A DNA stretch of 64,000 nucleotides from JACRCT01 sp049841135 (GCA_049841135.1 JASGHK010000005.1:1860001-1924000), one strand, 5' to 3'; shown: positions 33,753 to 43,389, numbered from the stretch's first letter. Notes: generated by a model not told the origin, from the letters alone. Made by a program: numbers and translations.

Positions 33753-35201
33753 ATGGAACGAACGACGATTGCCAGCCTGCTCAAGGGCCAGATCCCGGTG
33801 GGGAGCACCGTCACGCTGGCCGGCTGGGTGCGGACCCGCCGCGACTCGAAGGCCGGGCTCTCCTTCATCCACCTGCACGACGGCTCGGGCTTCCAGCCGA
33901 TCCAGGTCGTCGCCCAGAACACCCTGCCCAACTACGAGGGCGAGATCCTGCGGCTGACCACGGGCGCCTCCATCAAGGTGGTGGGCGAGCTGGTCGCGAG
34001 CCAGGGCAAGGGCCAGTCGGTCGAGGTGCAGGCCAAGTCGGTGCAGGTCATCGGGCTGGTGGACGACCCCGACACCTACCCCATCCAGCCCAAGCAGCAC
34101 TCCTTCGAGTTCCTGCGCCAGGTCGCCCACCTGCGCCCGCGCACCAACACCTTCGGGGCCATCGCCCGCGTGCGGCACACGCTCGCGCAGGCGGTGCACC
34201 GCTTCTTCGACCAGCGCGGCTTCTACTGGGTGCACACGCCCATCATCACCAGCAGCGACTGCGAGGGCGCGGGCGAGATGTTCCGCGTCTCCACGCTCGA
34301 CTTCGCCAACCTGCCGCGCAACGACAAGGGCGACATCGACTACAGCAAGGACTTCTTCGGCAAGCAGGCGGGGCTGACCGTCAGCGGCCAGCTCAACGTC
34401 GAGGCCTACTGCCTGGCGCTCAGCAACGTCTACACGTTCGGCCCCACCTTCCGCGCCGAGAACTCCAACACGCCGCGCCACCTGGCGGAGTTCTGGATGA
34501 TCGAGCCGGAGATCGCCTTCGCCGACCTCAACGACGACGCCAACCTGGCCGAGGAGTTCGTCAAGACCATCTACAAGGACCTCTTGGCGCAGCGCCCCGA
34601 CGACATGGAGTTCTTTGCCGAGCGCGCCGCCAAGGAGGCGCAGGAGAGCAACAAGGGCAAGGCCGGCTGGAAGGCCGGGCCCGACCTGCTCACCCGCCTG
34701 CGCGGCATCATCGAGTCCTCGTTCGAGCGTCTCGACTACGGCGAGGCCATCAAGCGCCTGGAGGCCAGCAAGAAGAAGTTCGAGTTCCCGGTGCGCTGGG
34801 GCATGGACCTGCAGACCGAGCACGAGCGCTACTTGACCGAGGAGCTCGTGGGTCGCCCGGTGGTGGTGATGAACTACCCGAAGGAGATCAAGGCGTTCTA
34901 CATGCGCCAGAACGACGACGGGAAGACCGTGGCGGCCATGGATGTCCTCGCCCCCGGCATCGGCGAGATCATCGGCGGCTCGCAGCGCGAGGAGCGGCTC
35001 GAGGTGCTCGACCGCCGCCTGGACGAGCTGAAGCTCCCCAAGGAGAGCTACGGCTGGTACCGCGACCTGCGCCGCTACGGCAGCGTGCCGCACGCCGGCT
35101 TCGGGCTGGGCTTCGAGCGGGCCATCATCTACGCCACGGGCATGGCCAACATCCGCGACGTCATCCCGTACCCGCGCACTCCGGGCAACGCCGACTTCTA
35201 G
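33753..35201 (+). CDS. asnS: asparaginyl-tRNA synthetase
   Basis: It charges tRNA-Asn with asparagine. This 482-aa class II enzyme has an N-terminal OB-fold anticodon-binding domain (VTLAGWVRTRRDSKAGLSF). Class II motif 1 lies around FFDQRGFYWVHTP, motif 2 is FGPTFRAENSNTPRHLAEFW and motif 3 is GFGLGFERAIIYATG. It ends IRDVIPYPRTPGNADF, the standard AsnRS C-terminus. It has a GAGGAAG ribosome-binding site before ATG 33753. The length is slightly above E. coli AsnS (466 aa). It is a stand-alone gene and the only clear housekeeping gene in the window. Confidence 0.97.
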   Translation: MERTTIASLLKGQIPVGSTVTLAGWVRTRRDSKAGLSFIHLHDGSGFQPIQVVAQNTLPNYEGEILRLTTGASIKVVGELVASQGKGQSVEVQAKSVQVIGLVDDPDTYPIQPKQHSFEFLRQVAHLRPRTNTFGAIARVRHTLAQAVHRFFDQRGFYWVHTPIITSSDCEGAGEMFRVSTLDFANLPRNDKGDIDYSKDFFGKQAGLTVSGQLNVEAYCLALSNVYTFGPTFRAENSNTPRHLAEFWMIEPEIAFADLNDDANLAEEFVKTIYKDLLAQRPDDMEFFAERAAKEAQESNKGKAGWKAGPDLLTRLRGIIESSFERLDYGEAIKRLEASKKKFEFPVRWGMDLQTEHERYLTEELVGRPVVVMNYPKEIKAFYMRQNDDGKTVAAMDVLAPGIGEIIGGSQREERLEVLDRRLDELKLPKESYGWYRDLRRYGSVPHAGFGLGFERAIIYATGMANIRDVIPYPRTPGNADF

Positions 35202-35252
35202 CCCGAGAAGCTCGAGAAGCAGCGCGCCCGAAGGACTCCACCCGCAGCCCTC

Positions 35253-35320
35253 CCCCCTCCCAAACCGCGGGAGGGGGTCCGCTGGTTGCTTTCGGCCTTC
35301 CTGGTCGAGCTTCTGCCGCC
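35253..35320 (+). repeat. dispersed hairpin repeat, type B copy 1
   Basis: A 9-bp perfect stem (CCCCCTCCC at 35253-35261 with GGGAGGGGG at 35269-35277) is followed by a tail rich in TTCGGCCTTCCTGGTCG and CTTCTGCCG. The same hairpin plus tail recurs at 60361-60430, and a related inverted copy lies at 61071-61133. It sits just after asnS and could act as its terminator. The rest of 35202-35535 shows nothing else. Confidence 0.65.
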
Positions 35321-35535
35321 ACGGCGCTGCCTGGCTCACCTCAGTTGCCTGCGCTCTCCAACACGGCGAAGGTGGGGTTGGAGCGCCGGCTCTGCGTAAA
35401 GGGAAGGTACGGCTCGCGTGCGGCGACTGGCTCGGGAGCCACGCGGACGCACGAACCGACCCCGCTAAAGATAGGCAGCTACTTTGTGACATGACGTCGG
35501 GGCTCGGCATGGACACGGGCGAAGGGGAGTAGCTG

Positions 35536-36365
35536 GTGACTGCCGCAGGTCCCAAGACCGCCGGCCCGTGGCCCGCCGTGGCTGCCCTGGCCGCGCTCGC
35601 CTGTCTGATCGCCGCGGCGCCAGCGTTTGGCGCGGCCGGGAGCCTCCTCGACGGCTTCCTCACCCTGCGCCACACGTCTTGGGCACTGCGTCCCGAGGCC
35701 CGCGTCCCCGCCCATCCCACGGGAATCGGCGAGCTCCTCCTCTGCCCTCGCGCTCGCCCAGGCCGCGGCGTTCGTCGCTGCGTTGACGGCCAGCCCGGGC
35801 GCGACGAGGCTCCAGGTCCCGCGAGCGGGCGGTTGGCGACGCTTCGGCGCCCTGGTGCTCGTGGCGATGGCAGTCAACGTGTCCCTCGACTCCCTCCAGG
35901 CACTACTCCCCTGGTGGCCCCCGGAACCCGACTGGCCGGTGGGAGGAGTCGTCGAGGTCGTTCACGGCATCGTGGTCGCGCCGTTCGCCGAGGAGCTTCT
36001 TCCGCGGCGCGCTCCAGAGCGCCGTCAGCCGCCGCTGGGGCCGATGGCCCGCGATCCTGGTCAGCGCCGCCGCGTTCTCAATCTGGCATCAGGACCTGCC
36101 GAACGCGCACGTCCTGTTCCTCGCCGGCTTCGCCTACGCCTGGACCGCGGAGACCTCGGGCAGCGTCCTGCCGGCCATGGCGGCCCACGCGCTCAACAAC
36201 GCGCTCGCGACGCAGTTCGGCTGCACGCTCGTACTCCCCGCGAGCGTGCCCGTCGCGATCCTGGCTCTCTGCGCGGTCGCGCTCGGTGCGAGCGTCGTCG
36301 CCTCGCGCGCTTCAACGGCGCCGTCGGACGACCTGCAGCGCAGCCACGAGTGCGAGGCCGAGTGA
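35536..36365 (+). CDS. CPBP family intramembrane metalloprotease (CAAX protease-like), frameshifted
   Basis: GTG 35536 follows AGGGGAG and opens a hydrophobic protein (VAALAALACLIAAAPAFG). Read across two frame changes (35731-35750 and 35993-35999) it gives ALAQAAAFVAAL, VVEVVHGIVVAPFAEEL, FRGALQSAVSRRWG, FSIWHQDLPNAHVLF and MAAHALNNALATQFG. These are the CPBP motifs: Glu-Glu...Arg, a histidine, and the His of HALNN. The second break falls inside the Glu-Glu/Phe-Arg-Gly motif at a GAGCTTC. The family includes CAAX-type proteases and bacteriocin self-immunity proteins. Corrected length is about 276 aa. Confidence 0.7.
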
Positions 36366-36369
36366 GGTT

Positions 36370-36640
36370 GCTGGCCGTGCCGCCCAGCTGGTCGGTGGCG
36401 GTCAAGGTGAGGGTGCGCGGACCGTTGGTGGCGAAGGTCGTAGAGATGCTGCAGCCCGGTCTTCTGGTGCAGGTCGTCCGCCGTCACACTGCTCTTCCAG
36501 AGCTGCCGAGCGCAGGCCACGCCGGCCAGGTCGGTCAGGGTCGTCGCGTGCCCCTCCACGAGGATCTCGGAGCCCCGTCGAGCGGATCGAACCGGCCGTG
36601 CCGGGCCTGTCGGACGTGAGCCCCGCGCCCCCGAGCGCCG
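36370..36640 (-). pseudogene. remnant of an Ig/PKD-like surface-protein domain
   Basis: Two minus-strand frames together read EILVEGHATTLTDLAGVACA, QLWKSSVTADDL, then GCSISTTFATNGPRTLTLTA and TDQLGGTASNLT. This is the wording of immunoglobulin-like repeats in myxobacterial lipoproteins (a W-S-S core, GCS strand and T-L-T-A-T-D-x-x-G end). There is no start, signal peptide or neighbouring repeat, so it is a fragment about one domain long. The gap to 36767 holds nothing else. Confidence 0.45.
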
Positions 36641-36767
36641 TCTTCCTCCGACCGGACGGGCCGTTACTGGGTCCGCGTGAAGCTCCTGCGGCAGAAGCGG
36701 GCGGGGTGGTGCACCGGTGCCACGGTCCGCCCGCGCGAGGCCCTACGTTCAGGTGAGGTCGAGCGGG

Positions 36768-37205
36768 CTACTTGAGCAGCTCCTTGACGAGGTGCGTGCC
36801 CAGCGCACGCAGCCCCTTGTCCAGGGCGGCCTTGCCCTTCTCGGTCGAGAGCAGCGCCCGCATCGACTCCGGCGCCAGGTTCAAGAGCAAGTTGATGCGC
36901 ACGAGCACCGCGGCGATCTCGGGGCTCGTCGCCGGGGCCAGCCGACCCTTCCTCGCCGAGACGCGCTTGGCGAGGGAGTCCATGAGCGCGTCCTCCGTGC
37001 GCTTGCCCTGCTGCGCCAAGAGGGCTTCCGAGAGGCCCCAGTAGAGGTCGTCGAGCAGCTCGGGGTCGGTGAGCGCGTGGGCCATCCGGTCGTGCGCCTC
37101 CTCGTCGTCGACGTTCTGCGCGGTCGCGTAGGTCGGGGTCAGCAGGGTCGCCAGGTCGGCGCGGGTCAGCACGTGGGGGAGGCGTTCGGAGAACATGGGG
37201 CGCAC
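36768..37205 (-). CDS. hypothetical helical protein, 145 aa
   Basis: No family is recognised. It is a soluble, mainly helical protein with Leu/Ala-rich repeats (LPHVLTRADLATLLTPTY, LLDDLYWGLSEALLAQ, INLLLNLAPESMRALL). GTG 37205 lies four bases after AGGAGG; ATG 37196 is the alternative. A basic segment (AKRVSARKGRLAP) sits in the middle. It is followed upstream by the TIGR02996 gene on the same strand, with 100 bases between, so the two may be co-transcribed. Confidence 0.65.
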   Translation of the reverse strand: MRPMFSERLPHVLTRADLATLLTPTYATAQNVDDEEAHDRMAHALTDPELLDDLYWGLSEALLAQQGKRTEDALMDSLAKRVSARKGRLAPATSPEIAAVLVRINLLLNLAPESMRALLSTEKGKAALDKGLRALGTHLVKELLK

Positions 37206-37305
37206 TCTACCTCCTACGGTCTGAAGTCAGGCCGCTCTCCGGCGCAGCGGCGGTCTGAGGCCCTTCTCACGCCAGCGGCCCTCGGGTTCGTGAGGTGAGC
37301 GGAGG

Positions 37306-39068
37306 CTACTCGCCCACCGCCGCGTAGCGGTGCAGCTGGCCCTCGAACTCCTCCGCCTCTCGCTGCTCGCCCGCCTCCAGTGGCACCCCGAGCGCGGCGA
37401 GGCCGGCGACCGCCGCGGGCGAGAGGTAGTTCTCGGCGACCCGCAGGCGTCCCAGATGCCGCAGCCTCGGCGCCTGCTCGAGGAGCGCTTGTGCGCCGGC
37501 GTCGGTCATCGTCCCCATGGAGAGGTCGAGCGACTCGAGCTGCGCCATGAGCGGCAGCTGCGGCAGCAGCCCGCAGAGCTCGTCGGTGAACTCGAGGTTC
37601 ATCAGGCCCAGGTGCTTGAGCTTGGGGAACCCCTCCGGCCGCAGCAGCGGGAGCACGTCGCCGGTGGCGAGCTCCACCTGGTAGGACCGGCTGCCGGCCC
37701 ACAGCTCCAGCTTCTCCAGCGAAGGCCAGCCCGTGGCGCCCAGCCCCTCCAGGTTGGCGGCGGTGAGCCCGCACGTCTGGAGGGTGAGCTCGCGCAGGAG
37801 CGGGAACTCCGGCCCGTCGGCGAGGTCGAAGCCGCCCGCATGGACCTTCAGCACCCGCAGGCGGGGATAGAGCCGGGCCAGCGGGCGCAGCGGTCCCGCG
37901 CTGGTCCAGGAGAGCATCTCCTCGTCCTGGTCCGTCTCCAGCGAGAGCTGCTGGAGGGTCGGGCGCGGACCTGCCGCCACCAGCGCCCCGTGGACCTGCT
38001 CCAGGACGCCCTCCTCGTGGACCGACGGGCACCCGATGGCGAGCGCTCTCAGGAACCGGGCGGAGGGCAGCGCCAGCAGGGCGGCGACGACCTGCGCGAG
38101 CTTGATGCCCTCCTGCTCGTCCCCGCGAGAGGTGGCGACCCGTGCGCTGCGGATGAAGCCGAACTCCCACTTCACCTCGAGGGTCGCGTCCAGGTCCACG
38201 AGGGCGCCGAGCAGGTACTCGCCGTGCTCCGCGAGCAGCTTCTTCGCGCGCGCGGCGATCGCGGTCCCCGAGACGCCCGCGGCGCGATGAGGCTCGGGGG
38301 CCTGGACCGCGACCAGCTCGCCGCGGGGATCGCCCTGCGTCTGCAGCCAGTCGCCGTAGGCGAGGTAGCTCTCGGCCTGATTGGGGTTGGCCTCGATCAG
38401 GGATTCGAGCTTCCGCGTGCCGTGCCCGCGGCGCGGTTGCGGACAGGTCGAAGCCGTTCTCCCGCTCCCGCCTGGCCCGACGCGCGCGCGCCGTGGCGCG
38501 CCGCCTCAGCTCGAAGGCCTGGTCTCGCACGGCGTCGGTGAGCTTGCCCTCCGGGAACCGGTCCGGGAAGCGCGCCACGAACTCCGCGTCCAGCCGCTGA
38601 GCCACGGAGCGCCACTCGGTCCACTGCTCCTGCTCCGCCCGCCACCGTGCGCTGAGCGCCTCGCCACCCAGCCCTGCGAAGTCGGCGCGGAGCCCGGCGA
38701 GCGCCTCGACGACCGCCGCCTCCTCTTCCTCCTGCAGGTGTCGCTGGACCGGGGCGAAGCGCTTGGCCAGCTCGAGGAGCCCCTCGTCGGTCTCCGGGGC
38801 GGCCTGCGCGACGCGCTCGCACCACCACAGGAACGCGCGCTGCCGGAAGCCGCGCTTGCGCACCGCCTCCTCGACCTGCTCCTCCAGCATCTCCAGCGTG
38901 AAGGTCTCGCCCTCGGCCTGGAACTGGCGGGGATCGAGCAGGACCGCGGCCTTGCGCCCGAAGACCTCGAGCCTCGACTTCGAGCTTCCCGTCCTTCTCG
39001 CCGACGAGGACTCCATTGAAGTTGGCGAACGCCCCTTCGATCACACGCCCTACCGTGCCCGGCTTCAC
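37306..39068 (-). CDS. KOW-like / TIGR02996 / leucine-rich-repeat protein, frameshifted
   Basis: After undoing two indels (38969-38975 and 38407-38413, both GAGCTC sites) this is one protein of about 586 aa. It starts at GTG 39068 with a KOW-type beta barrel as in NusG (GTVGRVIEGAFANFNG, then LEVFGRKAAVLLDPRQF). A charged helical stretch follows (about 55-200), then the TIGR02996 signature (ESLIEANPNQAESYLAYGDW, LQTQGDPRGELVAVQ). Leucine-rich repeats (LRVLKVHAG, LRELTLQTCG, LEKLELWAG, LKHLGLMN, LESLDLSMG) run to the C-terminus. The span is 3n+2 bases, matching two one-base insertions. The function of TIGR02996 proteins is unknown; the LRR part suggests protein recognition. Confidence 0.7.
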
Positions 39069-39288
39069 TGGTCACCCCTGCGGTTTCGGCTTTGGAGAGG
39101 TCGAGTGTACAGGTGCCAGCCGGACTGGCCAGCCACCCTCCAAGGTCGGAGCGCAGGACCACGTTGGCCTCCAGCGGGAACGGGGCCGGCCGGCAGGACG
39201 CGCGGCTCGTCGTCCTCGCACCCCAGACCAGCGTGGGCCCGGCAGTGAATGGTTACGGCTGCCGGGCGGTGGCACCACCGACGCGAGG

Positions 39289-39440
39289 CCCCAGCTGCCA
39301 GCGCCGAGCTCGATCGTCAGCGAAGAAGCGCAGGACGTTGCGCAGCGCGCCGAGGTGCCCTCGGCCCTCGACGACGACCAGCACGTGCGGCCCTCAGGCA
39401 GTGCTGCGCGAGCTTCTCGTCGTACTTGGGGTCCACCGGA
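39289..39440 (-). pseudogene. internally deleted fragment duplicated from the gene at 44547-45714
   Basis: The stretch 39289-39392 is nearly identical to 44658-44762, and 39397-39434 matches 45137-45173. About 370 bases present in the 44.5 kb gene are missing between the two. The copy has no start or stop of its own. The rest of the 39069-39530 gap shows nothing coding. Confidence 0.65.
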
Positions 39441-39530
39441 CTGTTCCCTCCCGATGGGGCCACGAAGGTGTGCCAGACTCGCGCCGGCGCCGGCGCACTC
39501 GCCGCGCCGCTTCGCTTACCGGGGAACCCA

Positions 39531-41306
39531 ATGAAATCTCCGACGTCCGCTCGCACCCTCGCTTCGGACCTGCAGTCCGGCAAGCCCTCGAACGTCGGCC
39601 GGGCGCTGAAGACCTTGGTCCGTCTTGGCGCCTCTCGCGATGCGCTGGCGAAGGCCCTTGGGCTCGACCAGACGCCCACCATCGATGCCTCGGGAAAGAT
39701 CCGCATGCTCGACGGCCCGCTCGCGAAATGCGTGCGGAAGCTCCCTTCGGAGCTGTTGGCGGACTTCTTCGCAGCCAGCTTTCGGAGGGCCGACGACAAC
39801 TACCAGGCGTCGCTCATCGCCGTGACGGAGTTGGTCCGTCGGCGCGATGTCCCCGGGGAACTGAACGTGGTGGGGAGCTTCTCCAAGGCCTTGAAGGCCT
39901 ACGACGCCGGGCATCGCGCAGGGGCGAACACGGTTCACCAGAGGCTCTGCTCGAAGCTCTTCCCGAAGTTCGAAGCCGAGCCGCTCGCCGCGCTGCTGCG
40001 GTGGTGCAGCGACGATCTGCTCTCCACCGACGAGATGCGCGAGCTCTTCCTGCCCGCATTCGCCAAGGCGGATCACAAGGTCGAGCGGGTTCTCCTGAAG
40101 CGGCTCGAGAAGTACCTCGACGCCCTGGCGGAGCTCGGACGGGAGCGCGAGGCCCGCGCGTTCCTCCAGCGAGTCTCCCGCAAGGCCTCTCCGGCTGCGC
40201 GGAAGGCGATGGCCGCGCGGGAGGTCGGGGCGAAGGCGGCGGTCGACGTCGCGGCCGCGGTCCGGCGAGGCAGGCGGCTCGGGTCGCTCGAGCTGGGGGC
40301 GAAGGACCTGCTCACCCTGGGGCGAGCCGACGGCTCCGATGACCTCGTGGGTTGGGCGCTCCTCTCGCGCTCGCTGCCGCAGCTGCGCGCGCTCCTCGAG
40401 GAGCTGCAGGCGGTGGAGGGCTTCGGCCCGCCCACGGCCGGCCGGATCATGACCCTGCTGGCCGAAAGGGACCCGGCGTGGCTGCGGGAGTGGATCGAGC
40501 GGGCAAGGCAGGGGAGCGACGCGAGCCAGCTCTACGCCCGACAGGCCATCGGCCACGCGGTGTCCTTCGTCCTGGAGGACTCGGCCGAGAAGCTGGCAAC
40601 CCCGGCGGACAGCCGGACCGAGGAGCTCGACGAGCTCCACGCCGCGCTCTGCGGCCAGAAGCTGGTGAAGCTCGAGACGGGCTGGGAGTGGGTGGACGTC
40701 ACGACCCTCGCGGATCCCCAGGCCTTGAAGAGGGAAGCGCTGGGCCGCGCCATCGAGGAGATCAAGCTCAACCAGGACGAGCCCGACCAGGAGACGATCG
40801 TCGAGCTGCTGCGATCGCTGGCGGCGCTGGATCCGAGCGAGCCCGGAGCGCTCCAGCTGTTCGACGACGCCTGCTCGGCCATGGCGTCGGTCTTCTACTG
40901 CTGCCACGAGTATGGCTACGAAGAGGGGCCGGACCTCTTCGACCCGGTGCTCGAGTTCCTCGAGGCTCGCAAGGGCATCGCGCTGGCTCCGCGGACCCGC
41001 GAGCGACTGCTCCGCAGCATGCTGACCCTCGCCCTTCGCGACGAGGCCGCCGTCACCCGGATCACGTCGACGCTGCTCGCCGACAGCCCGCGGTTCGAGT
41101 ACGTCAGCGACAAGCTGACGACGCCGTACGTCATCGCCTGCGCCTACGCATCCATCTCGAACGCGGCCCTCGCCCTGCGCTACGTCGAGGCCGCCCTCGC
41201 TGCTGGCCAGGACAAGAAGTCATTCCGGCCGGTCGACACGGACCTCCAGGACGACCCCTTCGAGAGCCTCCGCAGCCACCCCAGGTTCAAGCAGCTCACG
41301 GCCTGA
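39531..41306 (+). CDS. hypothetical helical-repeat protein, 591 aa
   Basis: I do not recognise a named family. ATG 39531 is preceded by GGGG. The protein is soluble and built of helical repeats of HEAT/TPR type (for example FSKALKAYDAGHRAGANTVH, LLKRLEKYLDALAELGRERE, LLRSLAALDPSEPGALQLF). The end reads ALALRYVEAALAAGQDKKSF and DPFESLRSHPRFKQL, which is the typical closing of TPR-containing myxobacterial proteins (the 'D..F..LR..P.F..L' cap). A central segment (VSFVLEDSAEKLATPADSRTEELDELHAALCGQ) may be a separate domain. The gene stands alone between two unrelated regions. Confidence 0.8.
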   Translation: MKSPTSARTLASDLQSGKPSNVGRALKTLVRLGASRDALAKALGLDQTPTIDASGKIRMLDGPLAKCVRKLPSELLADFFAASFRRADDNYQASLIAVTELVRRRDVPGELNVVGSFSKALKAYDAGHRAGANTVHQRLCSKLFPKFEAEPLAALLRWCSDDLLSTDEMRELFLPAFAKADHKVERVLLKRLEKYLDALAELGREREARAFLQRVSRKASPAARKAMAAREVGAKAAVDVAAAVRRGRRLGSLELGAKDLLTLGRADGSDDLVGWALLSRSLPQLRALLEELQAVEGFGPPTAGRIMTLLAERDPAWLREWIERARQGSDASQLYARQAIGHAVSFVLEDSAEKLATPADSRTEELDELHAALCGQKLVKLETGWEWVDVTTLADPQALKREALGRAIEEIKLNQDEPDQETIVELLRSLAALDPSEPGALQLFDDACSAMASVFYCCHEYGYEEGPDLFDPVLEFLEARKGIALAPRTRERLLRSMLTLALRDEAAVTRITSTLLADSPRFEYVSDKLTTPYVIACAYASISNAALALRYVEAALAAGQDKKSFRPVDTDLQDDPFESLRSHPRFKQLTA

Positions 41307-41595
41307 GCGTGCTCGCCGGCGACTGAAGTCGCGCCTGAGTTGCGAAGCCCACCTGGGGCTGGGTCCGCAAAGCCCAGTCCAGGACGACGAGCGCGCCATA
41401 TCCATGTTCGAGGAGCCGCTCGTGCGCTCGGAGATCTCCCGGCCGAAGGGCCGGCTGGCCGCTGCCGGGAGAAGAAGGGGAGCAACGAGCTGTGGCTGTC
41501 CGGAGCGGAGCACCTCTTTGGCCCGCCGGGCTTGACTTGCCGGTGGTCGTGCGCCGAAGTCATTGGAGGCTCATGGAGCCACTGCGAGGGCGCGC

Positions 41596-42438
41596 ATGGT
41601 CGATCTCGACGGATTGGTGAAGCAGGCGCACGACATGGAGCCGATGCCGCCGAGCGGCGCGCGGCTGGCGCAGATCATCGCGGACCCGGCCTCGACCATC
41701 GAGAGCATCGTCGAGGCCGCCAGCCTCGACCAGGCCCTCGCTGGCCGGGTGCTGCGCTCGGCGAACTCCGCCGCCAGCGCACCGCGTGCGCCCATCCACA
41801 AGATCCGCGACGCGGTGGTGCGCCTCGGCCGCCATGCGACCCTGGCTCTGGCCCTGGGCACCCGCGTCCGCTCCGAGCTGCAGCAGCCCATCCCCGCCTA
41901 CGGGTTCGCAGAGAACGGCCTGTGGAAGCACTCGGTGGCGACCGCGCTGGCCACCGAGGCCCTCGCCGCGCACTGCAAGGCGAGCCTGCCTCCGTCGGCG
42001 TACGCCGCGGCCTTGCTGCACGACCTGGGCAAGCTCGTCTTCGTGCGGTTCTTCGACCCGGAGCTGCTCGCCGTCGTCGACCGGGCACAGAACGAGGGAG
42101 GCTGCACGCCCATCGAGGCCGAGCGGGAGGTGCTCGAGGTCGACCACGCCGAGACCGGGGCCCACCTGGCGCGCCACTGGGGCCTGCCCGAACCCATCGC
42201 GCTGGGCATCCAGTACCACCACGCCCCGGAGAACCAGGAGGAGCTGACCTGCCACGTCGTCTGCGTGGCCGACGAGGTGGCCAAGCTCGCGGTGCCCGGG
42301 CAGAAGGTGCCGCCCCACCCCGAGAACCACGCCGAGGCCGCCGAGCGCCTGGGGCTCACTCCCAACGGCCGCGAGGAGGCCGCGAAGGTGGTCGCCGAGA
42401 GGCTCGCCAAGGTCCTCGAGCTGTACGGGGCCAGCTAG
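41596..42438 (+). CDS. HDOD domain protein
   Basis: A 280-aa protein with the HDOD layout, an HD-like domain without full catalytic metal ligands: IESIVEAASLDQALAGRVLR, SANSAASAPRAPIHKIRDAV, VVRLGRHATLALAL, LWKHSVATALATEALA, YAAALLHDLGKLVF. HDOD proteins act in signalling, often with cyclic dinucleotides or chemosensory systems. I chose ATG 41596, where homology starts; ATG 41563 is possible. The gap 41307-41595 has no recognisable content. The protein is cytoplasmic. Confidence 0.88.
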   Translation: MVDLDGLVKQAHDMEPMPPSGARLAQIIADPASTIESIVEAASLDQALAGRVLRSANSAASAPRAPIHKIRDAVVRLGRHATLALALGTRVRSELQQPIPAYGFAENGLWKHSVATALATEALAAHCKASLPPSAYAAALLHDLGKLVFVRFFDPELLAVVDRAQNEGGCTPIEAEREVLEVDHAETGAHLARHWGLPEPIALGIQYHHAPENQEELTCHVVCVADEVAKLAVPGQKVPPHPENHAEAAERLGLTPNGREEAAKVVAERLAKVLELYGAS

Positions 42439-42835
42439 CGATCCACGATCGCTGGGTCTTTCGACGAGAGCGTTCGAGGAAGCCAGCGGGGCGCCGCCCC
42501 TCGCTCGTTCTTCTCCGCCCGAGTCTTCTCTGCGCCAAGGGATGCCCCGGCTCGCGCTTCAGCGACGAGCAGCTCGACACCTTCGCCTGCAGCGCCCGGC
42601 CTTCGCGCGTCGGGGAGTGCAAGTAGGAGGGGGCGGAGCCTCGCGAAGTGCCATCGCCCTCCTCCTCCTGTCGCGACGGAAGCTCGGGTCAGGGGCCGTG
42701 GGCTCGAGGCTCCGGAGAGGAGGGCGGGGCAGCGAGTGTCCGCCGGTCCACCAGGGGTTCGTGGAGCCCGAGCGATCGGCCATGCCACCATCGACTGCCA
42801 GCCCCCGGAGTTCACCGCTCGAAGAGGAGGTCTCG
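42439..42835. other. intergenic region with a possible lipoprotein-end fragment
   Basis: One plus-strand frame up to the TAG at 42624-42626 ends CAKGCPGSRFSDEQLDTFAC and SARPSRVGECK, which looks like the cysteine-bearing C-terminus of a secreted protein. It has no upstream domain in frame, so it may be a remnant. The rest appears non-coding and includes the promoter region of the next gene. Confidence 0.3.
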
Positions 42836-43267
42836 ATGCTCCGATGCCAGCTCCAGTCCGGACGATTGGTCACCGTGGTCGCTTCCACGCCGCTTACGCT
42901 CGAGGAGATCGCGGCGGCCGACGTCGAGATGTGCAAGGCGCGCCAGCGCGCGGTAGGGAAGGTCGTGATCTGCGCCGACTACCGCCAGATGACGCTGCTC
43001 GGTCCGACCGAGGTCGAGGCACTGGTCGCCATGTTCAAGCGGCACAACCTGGGCATCGAGCGCAGCGCCATCCTCTCGTCGGCGACGAGCGCCCTCGCCG
43101 TGCTGCAGATGGTGCGCATCGTCAAGGAGGCCCGCAGCCCCACCCGCAAGGCCTTCCACGAGCCGGCGGAGGTCCAGACCTGGCTTGGCGAGATCCTGAC
43201 GCCCGAGGAGAGCGCGGCCCTCGGCACGGCCCTGCGCGACGCGTCCGGCGCAAGCGGCTCGGCGTGA
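42836..43267 (+). CDS. small STAS/SpoIIAA-like protein
   Basis: A 143-aa protein. ATG 42836 follows GAGGAGG at good spacing; the longer frame from 42542 is not supported. The alternating pattern (RLVTVVASTPLTLEEI, VGKVVICADYRQMTLL, FKRHNLGIERSAILSS, LAVLQMVRIVKEA, KAFHEPAEVQTWLGEIL) matches the SpoIIAA-like/STAS fold of bacteria, found in anti-sigma antagonists and stand-alone regulators. The conserved phosphorylatable Ser is not obvious. It lies downstream of the HDOD gene and could belong to the same signalling unit. Confidence 0.65.
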   Translation: MLRCQLQSGRLVTVVASTPLTLEEIAAADVEMCKARQRAVGKVVICADYRQMTLLGPTEVEALVAMFKRHNLGIERSAILSSATSALAVLQMVRIVKEARSPTRKAFHEPAEVQTWLGEILTPEESAALGTALRDASGASGSA

Positions 43268-43389
43268 CCCGTCCCGCCACCGACCCGCCGAGGCCTCGAG
43301 TCGGTTCGGCCGCGTCCCTGCGCAGGCAGTCGCTGGCGGAGTCGAGGGACCGACCTTCGACTCTGGGCTGAACGGCGGGCTCGACCACC

